The notes under the pieces were generated by a model. It saw only the letters and a list, made by a program, of their open reading frames with translations. It made no database searches and was not told where the DNA came from. A DNA stretch of 64,000 nucleotides from Nipponacmea schrenckii (Eukaryota; Mollusca; Gastropoda; Lottiidae): positions 21,686,317 to 21,750,316 of the forward strand of contig CM060202.1 in assembly GCA_030562195.1 (NCBI GenBank). Direction: 5' to 3'. Both the position numbers and the translations under genes were made by a program. Of this stretch, positions 63,521 to 64,000 are shown in pieces; position 1 is the stretch's first letter; each line of letters begins with the position of its first letter.

Positions 63521-64000
63521 GGGTATAAAGTAAACCGTCAAAAAGAAGGCTTTCGTAGGCCTACCTCTTGGAGAATAAGCCCCAGAACCTTCATTTCAAA
63601 TGAGGGCTGCTGTACCAATACCTTGTTCCTTTTTGTTACCGCCTAATAGACGACGATTGACCGAGTTCTCTATTACCACTAAACTGACACACGATCCTTA
63701 TAATCGGCATTGGTTGTTTCGAACATTTTACCTCATTATACCAACTTCACAATAAAACACAAGTAAAGGCAAAACAAATCGAAAGTAGAGACACGAACAT
63801 ATTTCTTTATATAAATAGTAGTCTCGATTGTCCAATCACCAGACACAACGTCGATGTTATGTATTCTTACGACTAAATCAGCCAAAAGTTACTTTACTTC
63901 TCTTAATGTTATTAAATTTACAATATCATTTTGGCAGTTTTAGCGAAAGTTTAAATTTCAATTTTTCCTAATGGTTATTTCCGTCTTGATAATAGTGGCT

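Overview
The window is AT-rich eukaryotic nuclear DNA. Genes are split into many short exons with GT/AG borders, and introns and intergenic DNA are packed with short transposons and tandem repeats. All recognisable proteins are animal ones: a Barx homeobox protein, PROSER3, prefoldin subunit 2, hydroxymethylbilane synthase, the TFIIH subunit TTDA/GTF2H5, ZNF511 and a DUR3-type urea symporter. A DUR3-type transporter in an animal, plus the repeat landscape, suggests a marine lophotrochozoan, most likely a mollusc. The species cannot be proven from the sequence.

Layout. 1-5287: no gene seen, repeats at the left edge. 5288-12764 (+): Barx, three exons, 268 codons. 12765-16852: dispersed repeats, a MITE, two tandem arrays and a tRNA-derived SINE. 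16853-22786 (-): PROSER3-like gene, eleven exons, 801 codons. 23131-25398 (+): PFDN2, three exons, divergent from PROSER3 with 344 bp between start codons. 25399-29401: PFDN2 3' end with a minisatellite, then MITE and other repeats. 29402-39112 (-): HMBS, ten exons found. One internal exon, carrying the conserved double arginine of the active site, is absent, and a 40-bp satellite array sits in the gap. The last exon looks frameshifted. 39607-39822 (+): GTF2H5, intronless, divergent from HMBS with 494 bp between start codons. 40418-43629 (+): ZNF511, five coding exons, its start codon probably split by an intron. 44382-45671 (-): an unrecognised secreted, probably GPI-anchored protein in two exons. 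46397-47168: second array of the 40-bp satellite. 48534-54663 (-): DUR3-like symporter, eight exons, 784 codons. 54664-64000: gene-poor, with several tandem arrays, a palindromic MITE, a SINE and a possible hAT remnant.

The genes are mostly unrelated housekeeping genes (chaperone, heme synthesis, transcription/repair, centriole/cilium candidate) plus one developmental regulator and one transporter; they do not form a pathway. Two divergent pairs, PROSER3/PFDN2 and HMBS/GTF2H5, probably share bidirectional promoters. The strongest pattern beyond the genes is satellite birth from dispersed elements. The 40-bp satellite is almost identical to one end of a MITE family present elsewhere in the window, and the 53-bp satellite matches part of another dispersed element. 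Several repeat units occur as two separate arrays many kilobases apart.
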